Shown in pieces: positions 36,887-45,971 of a stretch of DNA of 64,000 nucleotides. Numbering within the stretch: position 1 is the stretch's first letter; each line of letters begins with the position of its first letter. The stretch is from Vibrio aquaticus (GTDB lineage Bacteria > Pseudomonadota > Gammaproteobacteria > Enterobacterales > Vibrionaceae). The stretch is taken from the NCBI RefSeq assembly GCF_003970385.1, contig NZ_RXZH01000008.1:62001-126000 (forward strand), written 5' to 3'. The notes under the pieces are model-generated. The model had not been told where the DNA came from, did no database searches, and saw nothing but the letters and a program-made list of their open reading frames with translations. The position numbers and the translations under genes are program-made.

Positions 36887-39800
36887 TTAAATACTTCCCG
36901 GTAAAGAAAACGCAGAGAAGAAGTTCGGTACGAAGGGGTTATTTTGCCCTTGCGTTTTAATATCTAGCTCAACATTACTGTCTTTAAACGAGAACTTCAC
37001 TTGCGTTGTTTGGGAAGTAGCAGAGACAACATGAGGAGTGAGTAGCCTGAACCAAGCCCAGTTACCGCTGAATGTTTCATTCGCAATTTGCTCTCCTTGA
37101 GCGACAAGTTTAAAGCTAATGGTGTCTTTGCTTAGGTCGGTCGCCGACCAAGATTGTTTACTCCATAGGCGAGGCCCATGACGATAACTGAACAGCGCTT
37201 TATCTGCATCAATTGAGAACTGGGTTAAGTTGGCACTCATCTCTTGAGCCTTTAACTGAAACTCTAGCGACAAACTTTGCGGATCATTCAAAAACAGCGC
37301 ATTGCGAATATCTTCTGCTTTGCTGATCATTTGCCATACGTTCGGGTCTAAAGCTAGGCCGGTGTTCGGAAGTAACCCCGGCAAGAAAGGGGAACGCTCA
37401 TCAGTGATAAACCCTTTCAGTTTTGTCTTATAGAAAGTATCGAGTATGCCGTTGCTTTGGAAAAAGCTCTTCACATCACTCGTAGACGCATCTAACGAGG
37501 AACCGCCTTTAAACGGATAATAAGCAGCAATGGTATTTTCATACGTTTGGAACACTTCGGTTTGCCAAGCGCTATTCAGATACTCATGGGCAAGTTGCAT
37601 GACCATTTCATTCGTTTGTTGAGTCACGCCTTGGATGATCTGTGTCGAAATAGCCGGCTGACCTGACATAGAGGCTGCCAAATCTGAAACAGGATTACCT
37701 ACCTTAAGTTCAGCGGTTAAGGTGTTGTACGCGACTTGCTGAGGTTGAGCTGCGCTGTAAAACTTGTCTAACCAAGTTTCGAGAGCAGTAAACTGACCAA
37801 GTAATGTATCAATAGGTTTTGCGTCTTGGTTAGCTGCTCTCACTTGCTGGTGGTATGGCATAAAGGCGATATAGATTTGTCGCGCGGTTTCCTTTTTCTC
37901 GACGTCTTGCTGCGGAGGTGGCGCATTCTCATCGCTTTCCACTTTTGGTACTTCGATCTCAAGTGATGTGTATTTACTGATCGTTGTATAGAGCTGAGCG
38001 AGAGGATTATTCGATGCTGTGGTCAGTACCGATAAGGTCGACTTGAGCTGGTCCGGCGAATCATTAGTGTTCACTTCAACACCGTTGATAAAGTCACGCC
38101 AGTAATTGATGTAGTCAGCTTGATACATCTGCTTTAGATCGCGGCTCACGCGGTACATTTCTAGAGCACTTGGCGAGTTTCCAGCCACACCTTCGTAAGC
38201 TTTGAGCGCTTCGTGGAGTAACGGTGACTCGACTGACAGGTCCAGTTCGTTAAATCCTGATGGTGTGAACAAGTAAGGAACGAGATAGCCCGCATAGTTA
38301 GGTGAAAAACTTAACAGTTGTGCAAAGTTTTCCCCAAGCTCTGGTCGAATATCAATACGCTTAGAATAGGTTGATGAATTAATGATGTGCTCGTAGAGCA
38401 AAGTTTCGATGCCGGTTTGATTGATGACCTTTTTCGCCAAGCTTTCAAGATCAAAATTAGGTTTAGTCGGCACCAAGTCTTGGGCGAATACATCATCTAG
38501 CAGCACTTTTAATTGGGCTAGGCTCACACTGTCAGCTTCACCTTGGTCACGAAGTGAAGAAATGAAATACAGCTTGAGCTCTTCAATGTTGGTTCTGTTT
38601 TGATTAAACAACAAACGGTAGTTGTTTAGCAGGGATAACGTTTGTGATTGGTCTTCGAGGTTGACGTAAACAAACAGATCCTTTTCGAGCGTTTTCTCCA
38701 TAGAAGGGATCAGCACTTTTTCTAACTCATTAAAGTACGCATCTTCGACTTCTTGCTTAATGCTGGAACTCGGCATAAATGGCAAGGTGTACCAAGGGTC
38801 TGGTCTTAAGTAGAGGCTATAAATCCGATTTAGTGAGTATAAGTTAGGGATGTTTTCACCCATATTTTCTATATCATACGGAGCGGCGGAGACAGACTCT
38901 TTATAGTGCTCCAACATGCTATCTGCACGAGCCTCTCGCGCGTTTTGATAATCGAAATCGAGCTTCAATATCGTGAGAATCGCAACAAGAGTGACAGCGC
39001 AAAATATAGTGTAAGCGCCTTGCCAAAACAGCAGCATATTCTCTTTGCGGCGATTGACACCCACCAACTCATGTTCATTCAACACTACGTGACTCATAAG
39101 GTGCTGAGCAAACAGAGACTGATTGACCGGCATTTGCTGTTGTTGCTGGAATCGTTCGTTGCCTAAAGAGTCATTGACCACATTCGCTAATAAGTCATAT
39201 TGCGTGTCGTTTGAACCGCTATGGGTAAAATAGAATCCACGGAAATTGAGGCCATTATTCAGCTGGTCTCCACGGAACAATCGTTGTAAAAAATGCCATA
39301 AAGACTGCTTGAGCAAACCAAATTGATACGGGGCCGCGCAGATCGAATTACGAAACTCTTGATTTAACTGCGAGGAAAGCGCACTGCCTGTTGTGGCAAT
39401 CAGTTGTCCAATCAGATGGTCATACTCTTCATTGAACCAATCGGCATCAACACCACCGTTTTTCATCACAGGGGCGGTTGCGCCGAAAACTTCATTGCGT
39501 TTGGATTCATCAAATGCGGAAAAGAACTGGCAGAAGTCGTTGATCTGGCCCATTTGGGTGATGACGTTATAGATGGGTAAATCTAATCCCAAAGCGTCAT
39601 TGAAGGTTTTTATGGTCGACTTCGTCTGATCAGCTTTTTGGGTCAGCAGTTCTTGGTTCTCTAAAAGCATAGAGACTTCAGTAGTGAGCAAAATACCGTT
39701 AGCAGCTTGTCTTGGTCGCCATTTGTTTAAGCACTTACATAAGGTTTTAAGGTAGGCTGGTTGTTGGTCTTCACCCATGCTAAGGGAGATAAGAATGGAG

Positions 39801-40267
39801 TGCTCACTGAGCCAGAAAAGAATAGGAAACTCGATATCGTTACCGAAGTCATCGAGCTTATAGGCCTCGTATCCCATTTGGGTAATGATGCTTTTATCTT
39901 TATTTGGGTCGTCACTCAGCATCAGGTAGATAGGTTGGTCATAACGACTATTCAAACGCTTTTTACGCTTTTGAACGTTCAACATGCGCTTGAAATGCAG
40001 GGCGAGCAATTTACTGCGCTTTTGAATCAACAGGTTTTGTTGATTGGTCGTAGCGCTTTTGGTTTTTCGTTGCATTAACCAATAGGTAAGTAAGCCAAGT
40101 AGAATGCCAGTTAAAAGCGTTGAAACAATGCCGGCAACCCAGTGATCTGGGTAGCCAAGTAACCAAGTCAGAATGCCACCAATAGTTAGCGTGATAAAGG
40201 TGATAGCCGTAGCCCAAATTAGGCTGCGTTTGTTGCTTTTTGGCTTAGAGGATTTGCTTTCACTCAT
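36887..40267 (-). CDS. tssM: T6SS membrane-complex protein TssM (IcmF/VasK)
   Basis: An 1126-residue inner-membrane protein. Two N-terminal helices (about residues 14-33 and 43-65), a cytoplasmic NTPase-like domain, a third helix (QGAYTIFCAVTLVAILTILK, about residue 410) and a large periplasmic region for TssJ binding. In the NTPase-like domain the P-loop position reads IYLMLSDDPNKDKSIITQ instead of GxxxxGK[ST], so nucleotide binding is doubtful. TssM forms the trans-envelope complex with TssL and TssJ. It directly follows tssL by four bases. Confidence 0.9.
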   Translation of the reverse strand: MSESKSSKPKSNKRSLIWATAITFITLTIGGILTWLLGYPDHWVAGIVSTLLTGILLGLLTYWLMQRKTKSATTNQQNLLIQKRSKLLALHFKRMLNVQKRKKRLNSRYDQPIYLMLSDDPNKDKSIITQMGYEAYKLDDFGNDIEFPILFWLSEHSILISLSMGEDQQPAYLKTLCKCLNKWRPRQAANGILLTTEVSMLLENQELLTQKADQTKSTIKTFNDALGLDLPIYNVITQMGQINDFCQFFSAFDESKRNEVFGATAPVMKNGGVDADWFNEEYDHLIGQLIATTGSALSSQLNQEFRNSICAAPYQFGLLKQSLWHFLQRLFRGDQLNNGLNFRGFYFTHSGSNDTQYDLLANVVNDSLGNERFQQQQQMPVNQSLFAQHLMSHVVLNEHELVGVNRRKENMLLFWQGAYTIFCAVTLVAILTILKLDFDYQNAREARADSMLEHYKESVSAAPYDIENMGENIPNLYSLNRIYSLYLRPDPWYTLPFMPSSSIKQEVEDAYFNELEKVLIPSMEKTLEKDLFVYVNLEDQSQTLSLLNNYRLLFNQNRTNIEELKLYFISSLRDQGEADSVSLAQLKVLLDDVFAQDLVPTKPNFDLESLAKKVINQTGIETLLYEHIINSSTYSKRIDIRPELGENFAQLLSFSPNYAGYLVPYLFTPSGFNELDLSVESPLLHEALKAYEGVAGNSPSALEMYRVSRDLKQMYQADYINYWRDFINGVEVNTNDSPDQLKSTLSVLTTASNNPLAQLYTTISKYTSLEIEVPKVESDENAPPPQQDVEKKETARQIYIAFMPYHQQVRAANQDAKPIDTLLGQFTALETWLDKFYSAAQPQQVAYNTLTAELKVGNPVSDLAASMSGQPAISTQIIQGVTQQTNEMVMQLAHEYLNSAWQTEVFQTYENTIAAYYPFKGGSSLDASTSDVKSFFQSNGILDTFYKTKLKGFITDERSPFLPGLLPNTGLALDPNVWQMISKAEDIRNALFLNDPQSLSLEFQLKAQEMSANLTQFSIDADKALFSYRHGPRLWSKQSWSATDLSKDTISFKLVAQGEQIANETFSGNWAWFRLLTPHVVSATSQTTQVKFSFKDSNVELDIKTQGQNNPFVPNFFSAFSLPGSI

Positions 40268-40270
40268 CGA

Positions 40271-41470
40271 TTATTGGGCCTCTTTATTATCATTTTTAGT
40301 AGAGTGGGTGTTTCTGACGATGATAGGTGTAATGCTGTCGTTCTCTGCGTACCACTTCTTGATCTCAGTCGCTTGAGCTGACGAATTACTGCGAACAATG
40401 ACGCGATAGTAGGATTCAAATTCATCGATCACTGGTTCGTATTTAGATGGCGACAGGTTGGCCACAAAGCGAGTTGCATTGTCATTGCTTTTGAAAGTAG
40501 CCAACTGCACTAACCATGACGATTGGCTAGTTGCGAGGTTCGCTGGTGGGGTTGCGCTCACCATCTCAACTTTGCTGGCTTTTTTTGGTAAAGAGTCGAG
40601 ATCCGCATCGTCACTGATGAAGATAATATCATTGACTTCGCCAGACAAAATGTAGCGAGTGCTAAAGTCTGGCAAGTTAAAGAAATCTCGTGCGCGTTGA
40701 GCATGTGTTTTATCGTACCAAAAATAGGTAAGTAGCACGCTGGTCACTAATAAGCAGGAAAAGAATAGGGTCGTCAGGAAATAACGCTTTCTTCGTGTCG
40801 GCTTACGTACTTTGGGTAACTTGATGCGCGTATGACAATGGATGTTACCCGGTTGACGATACTGACTGAGCACTTGTTCCAGCTGGTGGATAAAGGTTTT
40901 TAGTTGTTCGCTACCGGTTTCTCGATATTGGCCTTTAAACCCGATATTGAGGAAGATGTGAATGATCTCCAAGAGATCAATCAGCTTATGCGGCTGTCTC
41001 AGCGCTTTTTCTGCCACTGTGAAGAACAGCTCACCACCATTACGCATGCCAAATAGGTCACTGAGTAAGGTTTTGTTTTCCCAACCTCTCGATTCTCCCC
41101 ATTCGCTGTAAATGATCAATTCATCTAATACAACGGCGTAAAGAAAACACAGCTTATCAATCACGGCAACGGGGTAGGTTAGCTCAGCACCTTTGGTTTT
41201 GATGTCATTAATACTGTCGACAAGTTGCTGTCTGAGCGCCGCTACATCATCGGGTTCGGGCAGGGTCGAGACTTTTACCGTAATAGCCAATAGTTCACTG
41301 CTGATGTTGAGCAGCTGGTTTTCCGCTTTATCGAAGTAATGTAAAAACTCACCACGGCCTCGGCTTGGATCAACCATGCTCCAAGTGTCCAGAGGTGAAT
41401 CATCATCCTTGCTCACAAAGTCTGCTTGCTTTGCGTCCCATACGAGCGTTTCTTCGTCTAAGTAATCCAT
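40271..41470 (-). CDS. tssL: T6SS membrane-complex protein TssL (DotU) with C-terminal SPOR domain
   Basis: A 399-residue protein. The cytoplasmic DotU domain (about residues 30-215) has typical stretches such as LDELIIYSEWGESRGWENKT and GGELFFTVAEKALRQP. One membrane helix (YFLTTLFFSCLLVTSVLLTY, about 228-247) follows, and then a periplasmic extension of about 150 residues ending in a SPOR-like domain (SWLVQLATFKSNDNATRFVA, ESYYRVIVRSNSSAQATEIK). The SPOR part should bind denuded peptidoglycan, a role filled by OmpA domains in other T6SSs. It lies four bases downstream of tssK. Confidence 0.9.
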   Translation of the reverse strand: MDYLDEETLVWDAKQADFVSKDDDSPLDTWSMVDPSRGRGEFLHYFDKAENQLLNISSELLAITVKVSTLPEPDDVAALRQQLVDSINDIKTKGAELTYPVAVIDKLCFLYAVVLDELIIYSEWGESRGWENKTLLSDLFGMRNGGELFFTVAEKALRQPHKLIDLLEIIHIFLNIGFKGQYRETGSEQLKTFIHQLEQVLSQYRQPGNIHCHTRIKLPKVRKPTRRKRYFLTTLFFSCLLVTSVLLTYFWYDKTHAQRARDFFNLPDFSTRYILSGEVNDIIFISDDADLDSLPKKASKVEMVSATPPANLATSQSSWLVQLATFKSNDNATRFVANLSPSKYEPVIDEFESYYRVIVRSNSSAQATEIKKWYAENDSITPIIVRNTHSTKNDNKEAQ

Positions 41471-41474
41471 ACAG

Positions 41475-42806
41475 TTATCTCAACGCGTAAAGCATTACGT
41501 CTATATCGGCGATTCGCGTATCAACATGCAAGGCAATTGCATCGCGATTTTCAAGCATCTCCAGCCACATACGGTCAGAGCTATCGACTTCAAAGTAAGA
41601 CGTTCCCTGCATTGGTTTTAGCTCACTTGGTGTTACAGGTAGAGGGGTTAACTTAATACCAGATAGGCCGTTACGGACGATTTCCACAATGCGTGCGTTG
41701 TTGCTTAGCTTCGCGGCAATCGGGAATACTTCATTCAGCTCGGAACTGCTGATGGTTGACTTCACTGCGAGCACAAAGCGGCGGTTAGCCACACTAGCGG
41801 TATCTTTAATCAGACTGCGTAAGAGTCGGCGCTTTTCGAACAATGAACTGTCCCAAGCAAATTCAAGTACAGAATCCTGCTGCACAAGGGTCAGCATGTT
41901 ACGTAGGGATGAGAACAATGGGTTAAAGCTGTCGTACAACTTATGGTATTGCAGCGGCTTACAGGTTTCAGGGATCGCAGGTGTTAGCGCCATGATCTGA
42001 GCTTCAAATTTACGCAGTTGAGCATAAAGTTGATGCGTTTGAAGTTTTGGGTTGGCGATGGTTAAGTCAAACCAAGGAAGCCATGTGTTCAATGTTTGCA
42101 ACCATAGATAATCGTGCATCATCGACTGAGGGCTTTTCTGACCCTCACCAGCTTGGATACGCTGAAGTAGGGTCGTCGCGCGATTCGAAGTGAGAGCATG
42201 GATCTCTTTAATGCGTTCAAGCAATAGCTGAGAAGCGCCAAAATGGAGACAAGCCGGTATAAATGCGCGATCTAGGACCACTTCACCAGACTCGGTGCAC
42301 TCTAATACTTTCGCGACAGGGATTAAGGTAAAGCCTGATGTGTCTTCACCTTGCAGCTTAATAGAGATGTTTAGGTGCGCGACATCGACTTCTACGCTGG
42401 CGTTTTCTGACGTTGAGGTATCAAATACATTGACGGTACGAGTGAGGTATCGACCTTGATCAGACTGCTCTTGTCCGTAGTCGTTGTTACCTTGTAAGGA
42501 AATTGGCAGAGCAAGGTATACTACGGTTTCAATGCTGTGTTCTGGAATGTCTCTTGCGACTTCATGGTTTACTTCAAAGTGAGTGCCATCAGGGAAGACA
42601 CCAGCACTGCTGGTAATAGAAAGTTTGCCGATCTTAAGCAATTCATGATTAATGGTCAGTTCAGTCACACCGTAAAAGGGCGCAAACCCCGCTAACGTTT
42701 CTACGTTTTGTCTCACGTAGTTTTGTACATAGCGGTCTTGCTGCTGAAAATGTTGTGGGGCAATGAACATGCCTTCTTGCCATACTACTTTTTTAAACGC
42801 GTCCAC
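41475..42806 (-). CDS. tssK: T6SS baseplate protein TssK
   Basis: A 443-residue cytoplasmic protein that links the baseplate to the membrane complex. The family opening is VVWQEGMFIAPQHFQQQDRY near residue 7, and the C-terminal neck-binding domain includes YFEVDSSDRMWLEMLENRD. Length is typical. It sits between tssJ and tssL as in many clusters. Confidence 0.93.
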   Translation of the reverse strand: MDAFKKVVWQEGMFIAPQHFQQQDRYVQNYVRQNVETLAGFAPFYGVTELTINHELLKIGKLSITSSAGVFPDGTHFEVNHEVARDIPEHSIETVVYLALPISLQGNNDYGQEQSDQGRYLTRTVNVFDTSTSENASVEVDVAHLNISIKLQGEDTSGFTLIPVAKVLECTESGEVVLDRAFIPACLHFGASQLLLERIKEIHALTSNRATTLLQRIQAGEGQKSPQSMMHDYLWLQTLNTWLPWFDLTIANPKLQTHQLYAQLRKFEAQIMALTPAIPETCKPLQYHKLYDSFNPLFSSLRNMLTLVQQDSVLEFAWDSSLFEKRRLLRSLIKDTASVANRRFVLAVKSTISSSELNEVFPIAAKLSNNARIVEIVRNGLSGIKLTPLPVTPSELKPMQGTSYFEVDSSDRMWLEMLENRDAIALHVDTRIADIDVMLYALR

Positions 42807-42826
42807 GTAATTTCCCTATCTACTGA

Positions 42827-43312
42827 CTAAAATAATTGCCACCAGCTCGAGTCTGGCGTCACAATGTTCAATGAGGCCGTTGCCCCTTCAATGGTAAGTT
42901 GGAGGAACTGATCCTCTTCGAGTGGCAAAGTGGAATACGCCTTTGCTTCGCTATTTTGATAATCGATAAACTCAACCAATACTGCCACGTACTGGGTGGT
43001 CGAATTGATATCTAAAGTCTGTGTCACTTTTGTCTCGGGCATCACCATCGGAAGTATCTGCTTTGATACGAGATTAGCGCTCAGTAAAGTGACATCGTTG
43101 GAGTACAAGTCGATAAACGGTAGCTGATTAAACATCTGAGCATCCGTTAGTTGGTATAAACGCACCGCGACAGGGTTTGCCTGGTTGTTGTCTGACGGAT
43201 TAATCGTATTGTCAGACGACACCGCCAATGTATATTGCGACACAACGGGTACTGGGTCAGATGAACAGCCCACTAACGTGAGAAGTAACAGGGTTGATAG
43301 CCACCTCGCCAT
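42827..43312 (-). CDS. tssJ: T6SS outer-membrane lipoprotein TssJ
   Basis: A 161-residue lipoprotein with lipobox LVGC (Cys about residue 16) and a transthyretin-like beta fold. Family features are NPVAVRLYQLTDAQMFNQLPF and STTQYVAVLVEFID. It anchors the periplasmic part of TssM to the outer membrane. Its start overlaps the stop of the FHA gene by one base. Confidence 0.9.
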   Translation of the reverse strand: MARWLSTLLLLTLVGCSSDPVPVVSQYTLAVSSDNTINPSDNNQANPVAVRLYQLTDAQMFNQLPFIDLYSNDVTLLSANLVSKQILPMVMPETKVTQTLDINSTTQYVAVLVEFIDYQNSEAKAYSTLPLEEDQFLQLTIEGATASLNIVTPDSSWWQLF

Positions 43313-44250
43313 TAGCTTTCCTCTCGCTGCTTCTGCATGTTTTCCATAAACAGAGCTTTAAATTGGCGACGGAAGTCTCCACTTTGTTGGCGATGTTGGA
43401 AGTGCTTGCGATAGATTTTCCAGTAACGTTTATCTTTATTGGTGAACATCCCACCTGAGATATATTCACTAAACTGGGATTCCAGTTCTTGTGGCGCAAA
43501 TTCGTTAAGGAACTGATCAACCGTTTTTTCTAACGCATCAAACAGCGCGTCATGGTGAAGCATCGGGTTCTGCAAATACTGCTGGTTCTTTTCAGATTGA
43601 ATCAGCAGTTTTTCGATGGACGCTTCTAAATGAGAGTGATTAGGGCTGTCCAGCGGTAACAGTTCGAGATCCGAACTTGGTTGATATTGAGGCTGGGGAG
43701 CAATCTCATCGACCTCAACATGCTGGGCGATCGTCTCGCGCTCTATATCTTCGAATGGGTCAGAGGCGAAAGGATCATCACTCAATACATTTTCATGTGA
43801 AAAGCCGTGCGATTTTACTTCCGCGTCAGGCACTCGTTCTTGTTCGAGAAAATCCGTATCATCATCAAGATTTAACTCAAACGGCTGAGTCAAAGGATCG
43901 TCAAATGGGCTTTCAGGGGCAGACGTTTGTGGAGAGACCATAGTCGATACGAGCATGGTGTAGCTTTCCACTTTGAGAATATCACCATCACTCAATGGAT
44001 ATTCTTTGTCTCGGCTGAGAGGTTTGTCATTGAGAGCCGCACTGTTTTGGCCTCGACTGATATAGATATAGCCACGATCGGTAAGGCGTACCTCGCCGTG
44101 CAACCTTGAGATACGCTTGCTTTGGTCTGGTAAAGAAACATCACAATCAGGCGCACGACCAATAGTGCCGCCTGATTCTGGAAAATACACAACTCTAGAG
44201 GTGACAACCTCTTCAGTGGGTACAGAAATCAAGTGAATGCTGATAGCCAC
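43312..44250 (-). CDS. T6SS FHA-domain protein (Fha/TagH type)
   Basis: A 312-residue protein. The N-terminal FHA domain (about residues 1-95) shows the phosphothreonine-binding residues in GTIGRAPDCDV and ISRLHGEV. An acidic, Pro-rich linker follows (about 110-190), then a C-terminal helical domain typical of T6SS FHA proteins (LEKTVDQFLNEFAPQELESQ, KDKRYWKIYRKHFQHR). It probably recognises a protein phosphorylated by the cluster's kinase and licenses assembly. It begins the gene run fha-tssJ-tssK-tssL-tssM-kinase. Confidence 0.88.
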   Translation of the reverse strand: MAISIHLISVPTEEVVTSRVVYFPESGGTIGRAPDCDVSLPDQSKRISRLHGEVRLTDRGYIYISRGQNSAALNDKPLSRDKEYPLSDGDILKVESYTMLVSTMVSPQTSAPESPFDDPLTQPFELNLDDDTDFLEQERVPDAEVKSHGFSHENVLSDDPFASDPFEDIERETIAQHVEVDEIAPQPQYQPSSDLELLPLDSPNHSHLEASIEKLLIQSEKNQQYLQNPMLHHDALFDALEKTVDQFLNEFAPQELESQFSEYISGGMFTNKDKRYWKIYRKHFQHRQQSGDFRRQFKALFMENMQKQREES

Positions 44251-44253
44251 TAG

Positions 44254-44976
44254 TTACCTCTCACATTTTGAAACCGCTGCATTAAATGCAGATAGAAAAC
44301 CAGAATACTTGTTTAGGAAACGATTCGAAAAATACACACCCATCGGTTTAGTCTCGTGGGCTTTAGATTGGAAAAAATCGCTTGGTAGTTCGGCTGTGTC
44401 TAACTCTCGTTGAAAGACAAGCTTATCCTCTAGCGCGATATCAATTTCCCTTTGTTTTAAAAGCTTTAGTAATACTTTAGCATCTCGTGGCTGTTTCACT
44501 ACATTGAACCCATTACGTTTTAGCCAAAACCACTTATTCGACCCAAATTTGGCAGAGAACTTAAGGTTTAACTTTGACAACTCATTGATTTTAGGTTCAA
44601 CACCCGGGCCGAAATACCAAACTAACTCTTGCTGCGCGATAGGTGCCGAAAGGGTGGCGTAATCATCACGTTCCGTGGTTTGAGTCGCGACAAAAAACGC
44701 ATGTTGCGCACCACTATGAACACGTAATTGTGCGTCCGACCATGCGGTCATCGTGAGTTGATAGGGTTGCCCCATCTTTCCCAGAGCACACTTTACTTTA
44801 TCTAGCGCCACGCCTTGCATTTGGCCGTGTTTATACTCTTGATAAGGTGGCCAATCTTGGGTGGTCAGTAGTAAGCGAGATGGGCCAAACGTTGGCTGTG
44901 CGTAAACGTCAGCACTGAATTTTAGGCTGATTAATAGTATTAGGCAGAAAGTAAGACTCGGAATCATTCTTGCCAT
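44254..44976 (-). CDS. Periplasmic family-3-like solute-binding protein
   Basis: A 240-residue secreted protein. A signal peptide spans about residues 1-26 (ending DVYAQ). The binding fold shows LLLTTQDWPPYQEYKHGQMQ, typical of amino-acid-type receptors, and later VLLKLLKQREIDIALEDKLV. Two cysteines (CALG and CER at the end) may pair. I use the ATG at 44976 with GGAGG six bases upstream; a second ATG three codons later is possible. It overlaps the preceding gene by 13 bases and is the third gene of the inserted module. No permease or ATPase of an ABC importer is nearby. Confidence 0.82.
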   Translation of the reverse strand: MARMIPSLTFCLILLISLKFSADVYAQPTFGPSRLLLTTQDWPPYQEYKHGQMQGVALDKVKCALGKMGQPYQLTMTAWSDAQLRVHSGAQHAFFVATQTTERDDYATLSAPIAQQELVWYFGPGVEPKINELSKLNLKFSAKFGSNKWFWLKRNGFNVVKQPRDAKVLLKLLKQREIDIALEDKLVFQRELDTAELPSDFFQSKAHETKPMGVYFSNRFLNKYSGFLSAFNAAVSKCER

Positions 44977-45971
44977 TCATTCCCTCCAATGAGCTCGGAA
45001 ATTTTTAGAATAGAAACAGGAGGATAGTAATCCAATGTTCGTGCAGCGCCGATATTTACAATATAGGAGTATTGGCTTAAAGGTTCTATCGGTACCTCTT
45101 GAGGAATCTGTTTGTTTGTTAAAATTTGTTCGGCTTTGTGACCTGCGAACTCCCCCACGTTGTAATAGCGGCTGACAATACCGAATAAAGCATTGTGTTT
45201 ACGAATCGGTGACTCGGTGGCAGAGAAGGTTGCGATACCTTGTTGGTGAAGACTCTCGATGATCGCTTCACCTTGGCTGATGATGTATGAATCAGGCGGC
45301 AGGTAAGCGAGCTGAACCTTATCTTCCAACATCGTGTCGATAACAGCATCTAAGGATGCTAAATCTGGTTTGCTGTTTTTGGTGCGTAAAGGGTACAAGT
45401 AAACATCCATACCGAACTTCGCTGACAGCATTTGAATCTTACGGGCGGTGATGACCGCATTGTTCTCTAGTGGGTTAAAGACAATCCCCATGGTCTGGAT
45501 GTTGGGTAACTTCTGGATGGCATTGAATTGCACTTTGTGTGGCACGATATGGCTCACCCCAGTGAAGTTACGCGTAGACTCTGTAGTACTTGAAACGATC
45601 TTCGATCCAACCGGATCGGTAACGATACTGAATACGACAGGGGTATTGCTGTTTACACGAAAGTCAGACGGCTTATCTTCGGTACCAAGCAACGACAAGG
45701 TGGTGGTTGTACCAAAGGTATAAATCAAGTCGGATTCGTAACGTTCGATCTGAGCAATATGTTGGTTCAATGTTTCCTTATCACGTTTAGCATCTAGCAG
45801 TGTGTATTTAACGTCCATCTGGCTGGAAAGGTAATCCATAAAGCCACGCTCTGCATCTGTTACACCACGCCAGAGCAACATCACGACTTGTTTTGAATCG
45901 TTCGAAGAGGCCATGACGCTAGTGGAAACCGAGACGAGTAATGCGATCAGAACTGGAACGAGATATTTCAT
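44964..45971 (-). CDS. Periplasmic ABC_sub_bind (TrpX-like) protein
   Basis: A 335-residue secreted protein of the PF04392 type. Signal peptide about residues 1-22. Family features are TPVVFSIVTDPVGSKIV, NFTGVSHIVPHKVQFNAI and MGIVFNPLENNAVI. Some relatives carry tryptophan or other small ligands to ABC importers; others lie next to or are fused with sensor kinases and diguanylate cyclases. No importer genes occur here, so a sensory partnership with the adjacent HAMP-MFS protein is more likely (inference). It overlaps that gene by four bases. Confidence 0.85.
   Translation of the reverse strand: MKYLVPVLIALLVSVSTSVMASSNDSKQVVMLLWRGVTDAERGFMDYLSSQMDVKYTLLDAKRDKETLNQHIAQIERYESDLIYTFGTTTTLSLLGTEDKPSDFRVNSNTPVVFSIVTDPVGSKIVSSTTESTRNFTGVSHIVPHKVQFNAIQKLPNIQTMGIVFNPLENNAVITARKIQMLSAKFGMDVYLYPLRTKNSKPDLASLDAVIDTMLEDKVQLAYLPPDSYIISQGEAIIESLHQQGIATFSATESPIRKHNALFGIVSRYYNVGEFAGHKAEQILTNKQIPQEVPIEPLSQYSYIVNIGAARTLDYYPPVSILKISELIGGNEWQE

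Noticed and set aside
44254..45971. Interpretation of the two binding proteins as parts of a complete ABC importer
   Set aside because: No importer permease or ATPase gene is present nearby; the only transporter is the MFS fusion.
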